A stretch of DNA of 15,292 nucleotides from contig CAWEHT010000257.1 in NCBI GenBank assembly GCA_963808455.1, positions 1 to 15,292 on the forward strand. The letters are read 5' to 3'. The stretch is from CAWEHT01 sp963808455 (GTDB lineage: Bacteria > Chloroflexota > Anaerolineae > CG2-30-64-16). Made by a program: the position numbers and the translations under genes. Below the pieces are notes generated by a model. That model made no database searches. It was not told where the DNA came from and worked only from the letters and a program-made list of their open reading frames with translations. This document shows, piece after piece, positions 14,492-15,292 of this stretch (its first letter is position 1; every line of letters starts with the position of its first letter).

Positions 14492-14513
14492 GGGCCGGAT
14501 GGCTTGCCGGCCC
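14492..14513 (-). other. Second hairpin, just after the rpsG stop
   Basis: GGGCCGG and CCGGCCC form a perfect 7 bp stem with an 8 nt loop, starting 12 nt after the rpsG stop codon and about 26 nt before the larger hairpin at 14432-14465. No U-run follows. The tandem arrangement suggests an intercistronic control element. Confidence 0.5.
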
Positions 14514-14525
14514 CGAGTGGGCATG

Positions 14526-15001
14526 CTACCAGCGGTAGTGCGCAAAGGCGCGGTTAGCCTCGGCCATCTTGTGCGTGTCTTCCTTCTTCTTGACCGTGGC
14601 ACCTTGATTCTGGGAAGCATCCATCAACTCACCGGCCAGCTTTTCGGCCATGGTCTTGCCAGACCGCTTGCGGGCGCTCTGGATCAAACCAACGCAGCGC
14701 CAGAGCTCATGCGCCGGTCTCTCGCGTGCATCTCCATCGGGACCTGGTAGGTCGCGCCACGAACGCGGGCGCGGCCGGACCTCGATCAGAGGTGTAGCGT
14801 TGCGCACGCCGAGCTCCAATATTTCCAGCGCCGGTTTCTTGAGGCGACTTTCCATGACCTCCATAGCATCATAGACGATGCCTTCGGCGGTGGCCTTCTT
14901 GCGCCGAGCATGATCTTGTTGATCAAGCGCTGGACGGTCTGGTTCCCATACTTCGGATCGGGCAATACTTCCCTTTTCTCGGTACGATTGCGTCGTGACA
15001 T
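14526..15001 (-). CDS. rpsG: 30S ribosomal protein S7 (four frame breaks as sequenced)
   Basis: S7 nucleates assembly of the 30S head, contacts E-site tRNA and in E. coli represses the str operon. The start is clear: ATG 15001 after GGAGGG, giving MSRRNRTEKREVLPDPKYGN and QTVQRLINKIMLG. The frame then shifts near 14901 (one base missing) to KKATAEGIVYDAMEVMESRL and LGVRNATPLIEVRPR, near 14759-14768 (one extra, probably a C) to GATYQVPMEMHARDRR, near 14700-14712 (one extra) to ALALRW, and at 14686-14688 (extra T) to LIQSARKRSGKTMAEKLAGE through MAEANRAFAHYRW. The pieces join into a complete S7 of about 156 residues. Every conserved block is present, so error is more likely than decay. Confidence 0.93.
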
Positions 15002-15038
15002 TGCAGCCCTCCACTGCTAGAACGCCGGCCACACCTGC

Positions 15039-15292
15039 CTATTTCTTACCGCCTTTGCCGGTTCCCGGAGCGGCCTCTTCGGCTGCATTGCCCCGTATTT
15101 GGAGCGAGCCCGTTTCCGTCCGTTCACCCCGGTGCTGTCCAGCGCACCACGCACGATATGATAGCGCACACCGGGCAAATCCTTGACACGCCCACCCCGC
15201 ACCAACACCACCGAGTGCTCCTTAGCGTGTGGCCCTCGCCTGGGATGTACGCCGTCACCTCGATGCCGTTGGTCAAGCGCACGCGGGCAATC
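15039..15292 (-). CDS. rpsL: 30S ribosomal protein S12 (5' end beyond window; two frame breaks)
   Basis: S12 is at the decoding centre and controls fidelity; it is the classic streptomycin-resistance locus. Only the C-terminal ~85 residues are present. The pieces read IARVRLTNGIEVTAYIPGEG HTL, then after a break at 15222-15223 (one A missing from the codons for K-E-H) SVVLVRGGRVKDLPGVRYHI and VRGALDSTGVNGRKRARSKY G. The second conserved loop around VLVRGGRVKDLPGVRY, where streptomycin-related and methylthio-aspartate positions (Asp in KDLPG) lie, is intact. A second break near 15080-15088 switches to AAEEAAPGTGKGGKK and a TAG at 15039-15041; without it the frame would run to 15017 with a non-family tail. 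rpsG starts 37 nt downstream. Confidence 0.94.

Overview
This window is one continuous, single-strand (minus) ribosomal-protein cluster: the end of the str block, tuf, the S10 block and the spc block. Read in the direction of transcription (from high to low coordinates) the order is rpsL-rpsG-fusA-tuf-rpsJ-rplC-rplD-rplW-rplB-rpsS-rplV-rpsC-rplP-rpmC-rpsQ-rplN-rplX-rplE-rpsN-rpsH-rplF-rplR-rpsE-rpmD-rplO-secY. rpsL is cut by the right edge and secY by the left edge. I see no plus-strand gene, mobile element, CRISPR array, tRNA or rRNA.

The organism is a high-GC bacterium. The zinc-binding short S14, the EF-Tu wording around switch I (GITIAIAHVEYQ) and the overall style of the proteins fit Chloroflexota best. 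That is a judgement from memory of protein families and not a search result.

Layout: 12278-15292 holds rpsL, rpsG and fusA, with a ~180 nt rpsG-fusA gap containing two tandem hairpins. 11801-12277 is the only long non-coding stretch. It carries a near-consensus sigma-70-type promoter (TTGCCA-17-TATAAT) about 376 nt upstream of tuf, and several inverted repeats in the predicted leader. From tuf (11800) down to secY the genes are tightly packed (overlaps or gaps up to ~125 nt), mostly with strong Shine-Dalgarno sites, so one very long tuf-S10-spc transcript is likely. Together the genes make both ribosomal subunits' core proteins, the two main elongation GTPases and the SecY translocon channel.

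The main anomalies are: (1) frame breaks in secY, rplR, fusA, rpsG (four) and rpsL (two), clustered at the right end, in genes that should be essential; these look like sequence errors rather than biology; (2) a tuf gene whose middle ~850 nt uses strongly G-ending codons unlike its own ends and its neighbours; (3) intercistronic hairpins that are candidates for ribosomal-protein feedback sites. I did not find an undescribed gene system; the novelty here is regulatory at most.
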